Positions 6,563 to 13,826 of a stretch of DNA of 15,759 bases are shown one piece after another. Each line of letters opens with the position of its first letter. The stretch's first letter is position 1. The stretch spans positions 1 through 15,759 of the forward strand of contig JBDKGV010000067.1 of the NCBI GenBank assembly GCA_039798005.1, given 5' to 3'. This stretch comes from JBDKGV01 sp039798005. GTDB taxonomy: Bacteria > Fibrobacterota > Fibrobacteria > UBA5070. Both the position numbers and the translations under genes were made by a program. The notes beneath the pieces are model-generated. The model ran no database searches and was not told the origin of the DNA. It was given only the letters and a program-made list of their open reading frames with translations.

Positions 6563-9500
6563 AAGGCTTGCTTCCCGGAGGCTTTCAGGCCTCGGCGCTG
6601 CCACAGCAGGAAAAGGGCCGGATACACCAGGAGCTCCATGGCCACCGAGGTGACCACGCCACCCACCATCGGGGCGGCGATGCGCTTCATGACGTCGGCC
6701 CCGGAGCCTTGGCTCCAGAGGATGGGCAGGAGCCCGGCCAGGATCACGGTGGCGGTCATGATCTTGGGGCGCACGCGGCGCACTGCGCCCTCGTCGATGG
6801 CATGGACAAGATCTGTCAAACTTGGATTGGCCTTGGAGGCGCGCACCTTGGCCCACGCCTGGTCGAGGTACAGGAGCATCACCACGCCGGTCTCGGCGTC
6901 CAGTCCCGCCAGGGCGATCAGGCCCACCCAGACGGCCACCGACATCTGGTAGTCGCCAAGGTACAGGAACCAGAAGGCGCCCACCAGCGAGAAGGGCACC
7001 GCCAGCATCACGATCGCGGTGCGCACGAACGACTTGGTGTTGAGGTAGAGGATCAGGACGATGAGCAGCAGCGTGTAGGGAATCACCGTGAGCATGAGCT
7101 TGCGCACCCGCTCCATGCCTTCCCACTGACCGCTCCATTCCAGTCCGTACCCGGCGGGCATCTGGACGTGGGCGGCGAGCACCGGGGCGAGGCGTTTCAC
7201 GAGACCTCCCAGATCGGTTTCGCGGGTGTCCAGGAATACGAAGACGTTGGGTCTGCCCGCCTCGGAACGCACCACCATCGGGCCCGTGGTCCATTCCACC
7301 TTCGCGACCTCCGAGAGGGGCACGCTCCCGGTCGGGCTCTCGATGCGAAGATCCTCGATGGCCTCGCGGGTGTCGCGGCTTTCGCGGTCCAGACGCAGGG
7401 TGATGTCGATGCGCTCAAGGCCTTGGATGGCCGTGGCCACCGGCATTCCGGCAAGGCCCGTGCGCACTGCGTCGTTGATCATGGCGACCGAAAGACCGCG
7501 CAGGGCCGTCTTCTCTCGATCAATCGTGAGATCCAGGTAGTAGCCGCCGGCGGCGCGCTCGGCAAAGCTCGAGGTCACGCCGCGCTGCCCTTTCAGGAAG
7601 CTCTCCACACGGGTTGCGATCGCCTGCAAGGAGTCCGCATCGGGACCGCTCACCTTGATGCCGATGGGCGTGCGGATGCCGGTGGAGAGCATGTCGATGC
7701 GCGACTTGATGGGCAGGGTCCAGGCGTTGGTCAGCCCCGGCACCTGCACGGCGGCGTCCAGCTCCTTGATGATGTCAGAAACTGTCAAACCTGGCCGCCA
7801 CTGGGACTTGTCCTTGAGCCGGATGACCGTCTCGAACATGTCCAGGCCTGCCGGGTCGGTGGCGGTCTCGGCACGACCGGCCTTGCCGAACACGAGCTCC
7901 ACCTCGGGGACGGTGGCGATCATGCGATCGGTCTGCTGCAGCAGCTCCTTGGCCTTGGTCACCGAGATCCCGGGCAGCACGGTGGGCATGTAGAGCAGGT
8001 CGCCCTCGAAGAGCGGCGGCATGAACTCGCTCCCGAGCTTCTTCAGCGGGTAGAGGCTCGAGGCCAGCACCAGCATCGCAAAGGCAAGCGTCACCCACGG
8101 GCGGCGCAGCACCGTGCGCACCACCGGATGGTAGGCCTTCACCAGGAACCGGTTGACCGGATTGGCGCTTTCCTTGGGGATCCTCCCGGTCAGGAAGAGT
8201 CCGATCAGCACCGGCACGAGGGTCACCGAAAGCGCGGCGGCCGCGGCCATGGCCCAGGTCTTGGTGAAGGCAAGCGGATGGAAGAGCCGTCCTTCCTGGG
8301 CCTGAAGCGCGAAGACCGGCAGGAACGAGACGGTGATCAGAAGCAGGGACCAGAAGAGCGAGGGGCCCACTTCCAGGCAGGCCTCGAGCACGACCTGGGG
8401 GCGCGGCCGTTGCTGCTCCAAGGGCAGTTCCTGCTCGTGCTCCAGATGCTTGTGGGTGTTTTCCACCAGAATGATGGCGGCATCCACCATGGCCCCGATG
8501 GCGATGGCAAGGCCGCCCAGGCTCATCAGGTCGGCCCCGATTCCCTGCAGACGCATGACCAGGAAGGCGGCCAAAAGCGCCACCGGCAAGGTGAAGACGG
8601 CCACCAGCGCCGAGCGCGCGTGGTACAGGAACAGCCCGCATACCAGCGCCACGATCAGCATCTCTTCCAGGATCTTCCAGCCCAGGTGCGACACTGCGCC
8701 TTCGATCAGGGTGGAACGGTCGTATAGGGGCACGATCTTCACGCCCTTCGGGAGGCTGGGCTCGAGCTCCTTGAGCTTCTCCTTCACCGCGTCGATGGTG
8801 GCCAGGGCATTCTGGCCGTAGCGCATCACCACCACGCCCGCGACCACATCGCCCTTGCCGTCGAGGTCGGTCACGCCGCGCCGCATGGCGGGTCCTTCGG
8901 AAATATGTGCGACCTCGGAAAGCCGCAGGGTCCGTCCCCCGATGGGGTTTGCCGTTCCCGCAGCGGGGGAGCCGGTCGCCATCGCGCCCATGCCTCCACT
9001 TGCCGTTGCCGTGGCGGATGACCCCGCTCCCGCGCTCAAGGGCAGGTCGCGCAGATCGTCAAGGCTGTCGACCAATCCCCGGGTGCGCACCATCCACTCG
9101 GTCTCGGCGGTCTCGATGGCCTCCCCGCCGGCATCACTGCTTGCCGCACGCAGGGCGGTCTCGATGTCGGCAAGGGAAAGCCCGTAGCCCCGCAGGCGCA
9201 CGGGGTCCACGGTGACCTGGAACTGCCGCACCTGGCCGCCCACCGAGGCGACCTCGGCCACCCCCGCCACGGTCTGCAGGGCGGGCTTCACGGTCCAGTC
9301 CTGGATCCGCCGCAACTCGCGGTTGTCGACGGAATTTGTCGAATCCGACACCAGCCCGTACTCGAAGACCCAGCCCACGCCGGAGGCGTCGGGCCCGAGC
9401 CGGGGCGTCACCCCGGCGGGGAGCGCACTGCCGGAGGAGGCCAGCATCTCCTGCACCCGCGCCCGCGCCCAATAGAGGTCGGTGCCGTCCTCGAAGATCA

Positions 9501-9903
9501 CATACACCAACGACTGCCCGAAGAACGAATACCCCCGCACCGCTTGCGCTCCTGGCGTGGAGACCAACTTGCGCGAGAGCGGCTGGGTGACCTGGTCCTC
9601 GACCGTCTGCGGGGAGGCCCCGTCCCACGGGACCTGCACGATCACCTGCGGATCGGAGAGGTCGGGAATGGCATCCAGGGGAATCGTGCGCAGCGCCCAG
9701 ACCCCGGCCAGGGCCACGAAGACCGTGAGCATCAGCACCAGTACGCGGTTCTCGAGCGAGGCCCGGATGATATTACCCAGCAAGGACAATTTCTGTCGGG
9801 TCGGGGGGAGGGCCTTCCCCCCCGGGCGGGCTTCCTGCCCCGCATCGTGCGGTTCGTGGGGCAGGCGATCCCGCCCTTCCCCCTTCTCTCCCGCCGGACT
9901 CAC
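6559..9903 (-). CDS. cusA: CusA-like heavy-metal RND efflux pump (Cu(I)/Ag(I))
   Basis: This inner-membrane proton-driven pump should export Cu(I)/Ag(I) from periplasm or cytoplasm through the CusB/CusC partners. It has 1114 residues; E. coli CusA has about 1047. The family start (IIRASLENRVLVLM, then RTIPLDAIPDLSDPQVIV) and TM4 motif GAMVDAAIILVENTHKHL are present, with Asp474 matching the proton-relay Asp. Met639, Met689 (GLDMFET) and Met738 (RIDMLSTG) match, with the same 50- and 49-residue spacing, what I recall of the Cu-binding Met triad of E. coli CusA (573, 623, 672). Two oddities: about 38 extra N-terminal residues are encoded by hairpin-rich repeat DNA, and residues 290-323 form a Gly/Ala/Ser insert with two Met. 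The GTG start at 9903 overlaps the cusB stop as GTGA. A start nearer codon 40 (TTG codons) would give a normal N-terminus. Confidence 0.92.
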   Translation of the reverse strand: MSPAGEKGEGRDRLPHEPHDAGQEARPGGKALPPTRQKLSLLGNIIRASLENRVLVLMLTVFVALAGVWALRTIPLDAIPDLSDPQVIVQVPWDGASPQTVEDQVTQPLSRKLVSTPGAQAVRGYSFFGQSLVYVIFEDGTDLYWARARVQEMLASSGSALPAGVTPRLGPDASGVGWVFEYGLVSDSTNSVDNRELRRIQDWTVKPALQTVAGVAEVASVGGQVRQFQVTVDPVRLRGYGLSLADIETALRAASSDAGGEAIETAETEWMVRTRGLVDSLDDLRDLPLSAGAGSSATATASGGMGAMATGSPAAGTANPIGGRTLRLSEVAHISEGPAMRRGVTDLDGKGDVVAGVVVMRYGQNALATIDAVKEKLKELEPSLPKGVKIVPLYDRSTLIEGAVSHLGWKILEEMLIVALVCGLFLYHARSALVAVFTLPVALLAAFLVMRLQGIGADLMSLGGLAIAIGAMVDAAIILVENTHKHLEHEQELPLEQQRPRPQVVLEACLEVGPSLFWSLLLITVSFLPVFALQAQEGRLFHPLAFTKTWAMAAAAALSVTLVPVLIGLFLTGRIPKESANPVNRFLVKAYHPVVRTVLRRPWVTLAFAMLVLASSLYPLKKLGSEFMPPLFEGDLLYMPTVLPGISVTKAKELLQQTDRMIATVPEVELVFGKAGRAETATDPAGLDMFETVIRLKDKSQWRPGLTVSDIIKELDAAVQVPGLTNAWTLPIKSRIDMLSTGIRTPIGIKVSGPDADSLQAIATRVESFLKGQRGVTSSFAERAAGGYYLDLTIDREKTALRGLSVAMINDAVRTGLAGMPVATAIQGLERIDITLRLDRESRDTREAIEDLRIESPTGSVPLSEVAKVEWTTGPMVVRSEAGRPNVFVFLDTRETDLGGLVKRLAPVLAAHVQMPAGYGLEWSGQWEGMERVRKLMLTVIPYTLLLIVLILYLNTKSFVRTAIVMLAVPFSLVGAFWFLYLGDYQMSVAVWVGLIALAGLDAETGVVMLLYLDQAWAKVRASKANPSLTDLVHAIDEGAVRRVRPKIMTATVILAGLLPILWSQGSGADVMKRIAAPMVGGVVTSVAMELLVYPALFLLWQRRGLKASGKQAL
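9785..9797 (+). repeat. 13-bp dyad, right copy flanking cusA
   Basis: GACAATTTCTGTC is the inverted partner of 6544-6556. It lies within the first 40 codons of the annotated cusA, exactly where the extra N-terminal segment meets the conserved family start. Confidence 0.6.
9798..9890. repeat. GC-rich hairpin stretch read as CusA N-terminal extension
   Basis: Next to the 13-bp dyad lie GGGGGGA (9803-9809) facing TCCCCCC (9816-9822) and CCGCA-TCG-TGCGG (9840-9852), plus other G/C runs. Read on the minus strand it encodes low-complexity residues 5-35 of CusA, rich in Gly, Glu, Pro and His, that are absent from typical family members. The layout, dyad then hairpins pointing away from cusA, mirrors 6437-6556. 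Confidence 0.45.
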
Positions 9904-11201
9904 TTGTGACTCCCGTGCCCGGCGGGCGCGCTCTCGGCTCCGGCCATCATCTGATCCAGCGCCGCCTGCAGGCGGCTCTCCCCGTCGAGCAGGAACTGGG
10001 CCGACACCACGACCTCGTCGCCGGCCTCGACGCCTTCAAGCACCAGCGTCTTGCCGCCTGAGGTGGTGCCGGTCTTGATCTCGACGGGCCGGAAGCGTCC
10101 GTTCCCCAGGTCCAAGAACACCACCTCGCGCCGCCCCGAGCGCAGCACGGCATCCTGCGGCACGACAAATCCTGTCGTGGCCTTTGCCTGGAAGCGCGCC
10201 TGGTACAAGGCGCCGATCCGGATCTCGCCGCCCTTGGCAAGGGTCAGGCGCACAGTGGCCGAGCGCGAAGTGCGCTCCACCTGCGGGAGCACGGCGACCA
10301 CCTTGGCAACCAACGCAGTGGCGAGTCCGGCTCCGGTCAGCTCGGCGGCATCGCCCCCCTTGAGCAGGGCGGCCTCGGCCACCGGAAGCCGCGCCTCCAG
10401 CAGCACGCCGTTGCCCTCAACGATCCGGAACAGCTCGGCGCCAGCCATCACGGCCTGGCCCCGCACGGCGGCGCGGGCCTTGAGCCAGCCGCTTGCCGGG
10501 GAGGTCAGCGGGATGGTCCGCTGCACCGTGGCGGTCCTTGTGAGGTTCGCAAGGCTTGAGGCGGGGAAACCGAGGGTTGCAAGCCTTTCTCCGGCGGCGC
10601 GTTCGCCCAGGCTGTCGCCGGAGCGGCGCGCGGCCAGCCAGTCGCCCTGGGCGGCCGTCAGTTCGGGGCTGTTCAGGTTTGCCAGAATCTGTCCAGCCTT
10701 CACCCGGTCGCCGCTGCGCACCGCGGCGACGGTCTCCAGGTACCCCATGGTCCTTGAGCTGACCGAGACCTCGGCGGCCTCGTCCGCGACGCCCTCGGCC
10801 TCGGCCCGGATCTCGCGGCCCACCACGCCGGCCTCCACCATCGCCGTGCGCACCCCGATCTTCTGCAGCACGGCCGGGTCCACCTGCACCTCGCTCCCGG
10901 CGGATTTGGGGCTGGAAGACGTGCCCTGAGCAGAATCTGTCGCGCCCTTCCCCGACGCGGCGGCGCCCGGTTCGAACTCGACCAGGTCCATCCCGCACAG
11001 CGGGCAGGTGTCCTCGTGATCCTTGAGGATCTGCGGATGCATGGGGCAGTGCCAGGCCTTCTTGGCGGCGGCCTTGGCGTGGTCGCCGTGTCCGGCCTGC
11101 GCCGGTGCATTGCTCTTTTCGCAGCTGGCGAGCAGCAGGGGCAAGAGAAGGGCCATCCCGGCCCCGAGCCCGAGGGAAGTCTTGCGGTTCGTGTCTCTCA
11201 T
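9900..11201 (-). CDS. cusB: CusB-like periplasmic adaptor with heavy-metal-binding domain
   Basis: This 433-residue membrane fusion protein should bridge the RND pump and the outer-membrane channel and hand metal to the pump. A lipobox (LLASC, Cys27) suggests a lipid anchor on the inner membrane. Residues 49-74 form a heavy-metal-binding domain (WHCPMHPQI then CPLCGMDL), after a short His-rich stretch (GHGDH). A Ser/Gly linker precedes the adaptor core (VKAGQILANLNSPEL and SPASGWL barrel-sandwich halves, a helical hairpin between, then VPQDAVLRSG near the end). The tail GHGSHK is again His-containing. ATG 11201 has AAGGAGA 7 bases upstream and overlaps the cusC stop as ATGA. The frame is open upstream to 11432 but that part is antisense-like noise. 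Its stop overlaps the cusA start as GTGA. Confidence 0.92.
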   Translation of the reverse strand: MRDTNRKTSLGLGAGMALLLPLLLASCEKSNAPAQAGHGDHAKAAAKKAWHCPMHPQILKDHEDTCPLCGMDLVEFEPGAAASGKGATDSAQGTSSSPKSAGSEVQVDPAVLQKIGVRTAMVEAGVVGREIRAEAEGVADEAAEVSVSSRTMGYLETVAAVRSGDRVKAGQILANLNSPELTAAQGDWLAARRSGDSLGERAAGERLATLGFPASSLANLTRTATVQRTIPLTSPASGWLKARAAVRGQAVMAGAELFRIVEGNGVLLEARLPVAEAALLKGGDAAELTGAGLATALVAKVVAVLPQVERTSRSATVRLTLAKGGEIRIGALYQARFQAKATTGFVVPQDAVLRSGRREVVFLDLGNGRFRPVEIKTGTTSGGKTLVLEGVEAGDEVVVSAQFLLDGESRLQAALDQMMAGAESAPAGHGSHK

Positions 11202-12418
11202 CGGGTGGTCTCCTTGCCGCCAAGTCCTGCGGCGGCCCGCAGGCGCACTTTCTCCAGTTCGTAGTCGCCGCGCCGCATGATCGCCTCCATGCGGGTCATG
11301 CGGATCATGTCCTCCATCGCAAGCACCATCGAGAGCATTTCCTTGCCGCTGGCGTAGCGGGCCCGGGCATCGGCGGCGGCGCGGTCCTGTCCGGGAAGCA
11401 GGGTGCTGTCGATCTCCTGCAGGGCGCTCCACGCGGCCCGCGCCTTGGCGGCATGCTCCAGGACCTCGATCCGTGCCATCCGCTTCATGGCCTCGCGCTG
11501 CATTCCCCGCTCATGCCCTCGGGCGGTGCTGCTGCTGATTTCCGCCTCGGCCATGCCGCGCGACCACGGGGCAAAGGGCAGGGTCATCCCCGCCATCACG
11601 CCCCAACCCGGCATTCCGCTGGGCATGCGCATGACCATTCCCCCGACCATGAAATCGGGCACCAGGCTCCTCTTCATGGCGGACTGCATCGCCTTCTGCA
11701 TGGCGATGTCCTGCTGCATCGAGCGCAGGTCGGGCCGCTTCTCCAAGGCTTCAAGCAGGGTGGAATCGTCCCAGTCGGGGGCAACGGGAGTCCCGGCCAC
11801 CAAGGGGGATGCCTCGCCCCCGGCCAGGCTTTGCCGCATCTGCGTGGCGGTGAGCGCCTCGGACTTCAGCTGCTGGGCCTGGACCTTGAGCTGGCGGACC
11901 CGCACCTGAGCAAGCCAGCTTTCGCTGGGCGTGGCCATGCCGGCGGCCTGGCTGCGCAGCACGGCTTCGTGCAGCCGGCCAGCGGCATGGTGCTGCTCCT
12001 CGACAAGTCTCTGTTTTTCCCAGGCCATCCACTCCATCCAGGCGGCTTCCCGCACGGCGAGGGAAAGCTTGCGCAGGCTCTCGGCGGAGTCGTTGCGGCC
12101 CATCTCAAGCTGCGCCTCCCGCACCGATCTCTGGCTTGAGAGCTTGCCCGGCCCGGGGATCATCTGGGATAGCGAGAGGTCCACCAGCCCGTCTCCTTGC
12201 ACCCGCAGTTCGGTGCTGGGGGGCATCCAGGCCTGGGCACCACTGATCTGGGCGCGGGCGGCCTCGACGCTCCATCGGGCGGCGGTGGCGGTCGGGTGGT
12301 GGAGCCGGGCCTCTTCGACCCAACTCTCGATCGTCTTCGTTTCATCGGGCTGCGGACGGCTTTGGGCAAACGACAGGGTCGTCCACGCAAGCGCGGCAGC
12401 CGCAAGGCGGCAATTCAT
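11198..12418 (-). CDS. cusC: CusC-like outer-membrane channel (TolC family)
   Basis: This is a 406-residue outer-membrane efflux protein with a signal peptide (MNCRLAAAALAWTTLSFAQ). The two-fold repeated helical pattern of TolC proteins is visible: long amphipathic helices (VEAARAQISGAQAW; LRSMQQDIAMQKAMQSAMK) around short strands (VPDFMVGGMVMRMPSG). It is short for the family (about 450). The centre is very Met-rich (GGMVMRMPSGMPGWGVMAGM), unusual for TolC proteins but fitting for Cu(I)/Ag(I). AGGA lies 6 bases before ATG 12418. The stop overlaps the cusB start. It should form the exit duct of the pump. Confidence 0.87.
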   Translation of the reverse strand: MNCRLAAAALAWTTLSFAQSRPQPDETKTIESWVEEARLHHPTATAARWSVEAARAQISGAQAWMPPSTELRVQGDGLVDLSLSQMIPGPGKLSSQRSVREAQLEMGRNDSAESLRKLSLAVREAAWMEWMAWEKQRLVEEQHHAAGRLHEAVLRSQAAGMATPSESWLAQVRVRQLKVQAQQLKSEALTATQMRQSLAGGEASPLVAGTPVAPDWDDSTLLEALEKRPDLRSMQQDIAMQKAMQSAMKRSLVPDFMVGGMVMRMPSGMPGWGVMAGMTLPFAPWSRGMAEAEISSSTARGHERGMQREAMKRMARIEVLEHAAKARAAWSALQEIDSTLLPGQDRAAADARARYASGKEMLSMVLAMEDMIRMTRMEAIMRRGDYELEKVRLRAAAGLGGKETTR

Positions 12419-12492
12419 GGTTCATCCTATCGCAAGCGTGAGAGCCGCGCACGGCAAAGCGGCGCAGGCAGTGGGCTACCGACGGGATGAAC

Positions 12493-12957
12493 TCAGCAGA
12501 GGATGGCTTGGTTGCGGACCCACAAGGGGGGCCCGGACGGCACAACGGCACTGGGCGGTTTGGGTACGAAGCGATGCCGGGAAGAAATCGGTTTGAAGAC
12601 GATCGCTTCCACGACTGCAACCATCGGGGCCACGAGAACCCCTCGTGGGGCTTCACGCAACAGCTCGGCAGGAGCCGCATCCCAAACGACTTGAGGGCAG
12701 TCGCAAGAGCCCTGCCACTGGACGCTGCCCGCCGGGGCAGGTGGGGGCATTGAGGCCTTGGAGCAGCAGGTGGGCTCCTCTTCAAGAGCCGCAGCGTGGG
12801 CATTGCGGCTGGCCTGCGCGGCCTGCGCCATGGGGCACAGATAGGTGTCGGCCAACACTGGCGCCAAGATCGACAGCAACGCGATCGCCAAGAGAAGCAT
12901 CGCTCCCCAAGTTCTGCGAGCCTGTGCCGGTTGGCTGTTCATGGCCATAACATACAC
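12493..12957 (-). CDS. membrane-anchored Cys/Met-rich protein heading the cus operon
   Basis: I do not recognise a family. The 154-residue product has one hydrophobic helix (residues 19-36, MLLLAIALLSILAPVLA) that could be a signal peptide or anchor. The exported part has Cys41-Pro-Met43, Cys64-Cys65, Met70 and Cys85-Asp-Cys87-Pro, and ends with Cys154. Thiol and thioether side chains suggest soft-metal binding. It lies 74 bp upstream of cusC on the same strand and is probably the first gene of the operon, so a periplasmic Cu/Ag-binding role is inferred. The start may be ATG 12957, which has GGAAGG about 11 bases upstream inside a hairpin, or the internal ATG at 12942 (MNSQPAQ). The C-terminal third is Pro/Val-rich and featureless. 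Confidence 0.65.
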   Translation of the reverse strand: MYVMAMNSQPAQARRTWGAMLLLAIALLSILAPVLADTYLCPMAQAAQASRNAHAAALEEEPTCCSKASMPPPAPAGSVQWQGSCDCPQVVWDAAPAELLREAPRGVLVAPMVAVVEAIVFKPISSRHRFVPKPPSAVVPSGPPLWVRNQAILC

Positions 12958-12960
12958 TCA

Positions 12961-12984
12961 TGGACCTTCCGATGCAAAGGTCCA
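12961..12984. promoter_or_regulatory. 8-bp-arm dyad upstream of the cus operon
   Basis: TGGACCTT and AAGGTCCA are perfect inverted repeats separated by 8 bp, ending 4 bp from the start codon at 12957. The core ACCTT-N8-AAGGT recalls MerR-family copper operators (ACCTTCC-N7-GGAAGGT), but its spacing is 3 bp too short for that class. In the transcript it would form a hairpin holding the GGAAGG Shine-Dalgarno of the first gene, so control of translation is an equal possibility. Confidence 0.45.
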
Positions 12985-13019
12985 GAACAGCTCAGGAGGC
13001 GCCTGCGGGTTTCTCAAAT

Positions 13020-13075
13020 ATTTCCAGGAATTTTTCGCATCGCCTCTTGCGTTCCCGAGAATTTCCCCGTAACGT
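13020..13075 (+). promoter_or_regulatory. promoter and upstream dyad of candidate small RNA 1
   Basis: The -35 element TTGCGT (13047-13052) and -10 element TAACGT (13070-13075) are 17 bp apart. A dyad (ATTTCCAGGAAT, 13020-13031) starts 27 bp before the -35. The same dyad, spacing and hexamers recur at the second copy, and CGCATCGCCTC between them is identical. The dyad may be an activator or repressor site. Confidence 0.65.
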
Positions 13076-13079
13076 ATGG

Positions 13080-13303
13080 ATGTGACCCACGCCGGGTCGC
13101 ATGTGAGGAAGACAGAAAATCAGAGACGTCAGACCATCACAGAGAAGCGGCCAGCGGGACCTTTCCCGTTTGGCAAACCACTGAAGACGGACCTCTCCAT
13201 GAGGCCGTGACTCCGAATCCGGCGAGATTGAGTGAGACAGGGATTCCGGACGGAGCGAATCGAGATCGGGGCCTCCGCTGTTGCGGGGCCCCTTCTCTTT
13301 TTT
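13080..13303 (+). ncRNA. candidate structured small RNA, copy 1
   Basis: This is a predicted transcript of about 224 nt with its own promoter and terminator, divergent from the cus operon. Hairpin 1 pairs ATGTGACCC (13080-13088) with GGGTCGCAT (13094-13102). A conserved unpaired purine-rich stretch follows (GAGGAAGACAGAAAATCAGA). Hairpin 2 spans 13150-13174 (GCCA/TGGC with inner CGGGA/TCCCG). Hairpin 3 spans 13187-13208 (ACGG, CCTC, loop, GAGG, CCGT). Hairpin 4 spans 13211-13255 (CTCCG/CGGAG enclosing TCCGG/CCGGA). The terminator hairpin follows. Against copy 2, stems are kept by paired changes while loops differ. A 44-codon frame opens near the start, but single-base length differences break the frame between copies, so I favour RNA over peptide. 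It does not look like 6S, tmRNA, SRP or RNase P RNA. Confidence 0.7.
13268..13303 (+). terminator. intrinsic terminator of small RNA 1
   Basis: GGGGCC-T-CCGC, loop TGTT, GCGG-GGCCCC forms a 10-bp GC stem with one bulge, followed by TTCTCTTTTTT. Copy 2 has the same stem with loop AAGA. Confidence 0.88.
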
Positions 13304-13420
13304 GCACGCAGGACCGGTCATCCGTGTGCCAGGTCCTCGTAGCCGCCAACCCCGCACCGGGACGATGTGCGCCGCCAAGCCTTCATCGGGAAATGCCGGG
13401 TGGGGTGGGAGAACGGGAAT

Positions 13421-13798
13421 TCAGGTGTGCCTTGCCCACTCCGACATCGCCTCCGCAAGCATGGTCCTGGCCCATGCCGCACCGTTCGGTTCGTCCAGAT
13501 ACACCAAGCACGCCTCGCCCAGGCGGGCGCGGGCATGCCCTGCCATGCGACCCTTCCACAGCAGAAGCAGCTCCATGGCCAGTCCCTCCGTGCGATGACG
13601 CAGTTCCAGATGTTCCCAATGCGGGTCCGGTTCCGTCTCTCGAGTCATGCTTCGCAGTCGCAAGAGCATCTTCTCGAAAGGGCTCGGCCAACGGGAAACG
13701 AGGGGAGGGCGAATGGTGTCCATGCTACGTTGAACACTGTTCCGCCTTCCGTTTTGCACCGGTCTTGTCGAGATTCTCATCGTCATGCCACAGTCCAT
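13421..13798 (-). CDS. small helical protein of unknown function
   Basis: I do not recognise this 125-residue product. The central and C-terminal parts are clearly protein-like and helical (FEKMLLRLRSM, EGLAMELLLLWKGRMAG, WARTMLAEAMSEWARHT), with no signal peptide, transmembrane helix or cysteine cluster. AGGA sits just before ATG 13798. A shorter product from the ATG at 13723 (MDTIRPP) is also possible, since the first 25 residues are basic and low in structure. It lies 28 bp downstream of the oxidoreductase gene on the same strand, so the two may share a transcript and the TetR control. Confidence 0.55.
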   Translation of the reverse strand: MDCGMTMRISTRPVQNGRRNSVQRSMDTIRPPLVSRWPSPFEKMLLRLRSMTRETEPDPHWEHLELRHRTEGLAMELLLLWKGRMAGHARARLGEACLVYLDEPNGAAWARTMLAEAMSEWARHT

Positions 13799-13826
13799 GT
13801 CTTCCTGCCCTTGCGCTGTTCGAGCC

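Noticed and set aside
6568..8727. 719-codon plus-strand ORF opposite cusA
   Set aside because: The product is His/Gly/Gln/Asp-rich with no domain, as expected when a GC-rich RND gene is read backwards.
11202..11432. N-terminal extension of CusB
   Set aside because: It lies inside cusC in another frame and would bury the lipoprotein signal peptide.
12961..12984. Canonical CueR/MerR operator
   Set aside because: The half-sites resemble it but the spacing is 3 bp short and no 19-bp-spaced promoter hexamers surround it, so I list it only as a dyad.
13076..13210. Leaderless peptide (MDVT...GSHVRKTENQ) shared by both RNA copies
   Set aside because: The frame is shared for about 35 codons, but then one- and two-base length differences break it, one copy stops at about codon 44 while the other runs open through the terminator, and there is no ribosome-binding site. 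Stem-preserving changes explain the data better. It remains a minor alternative.
13080..13303. 6S RNA, RNase P RNA, SRP RNA or tmRNA
   Set aside because: The ends do not pair with each other as in 6S or tmRNA, and the conserved RNase P and SRP core sequences are absent. There are also two diverged copies, unusual for these genes.
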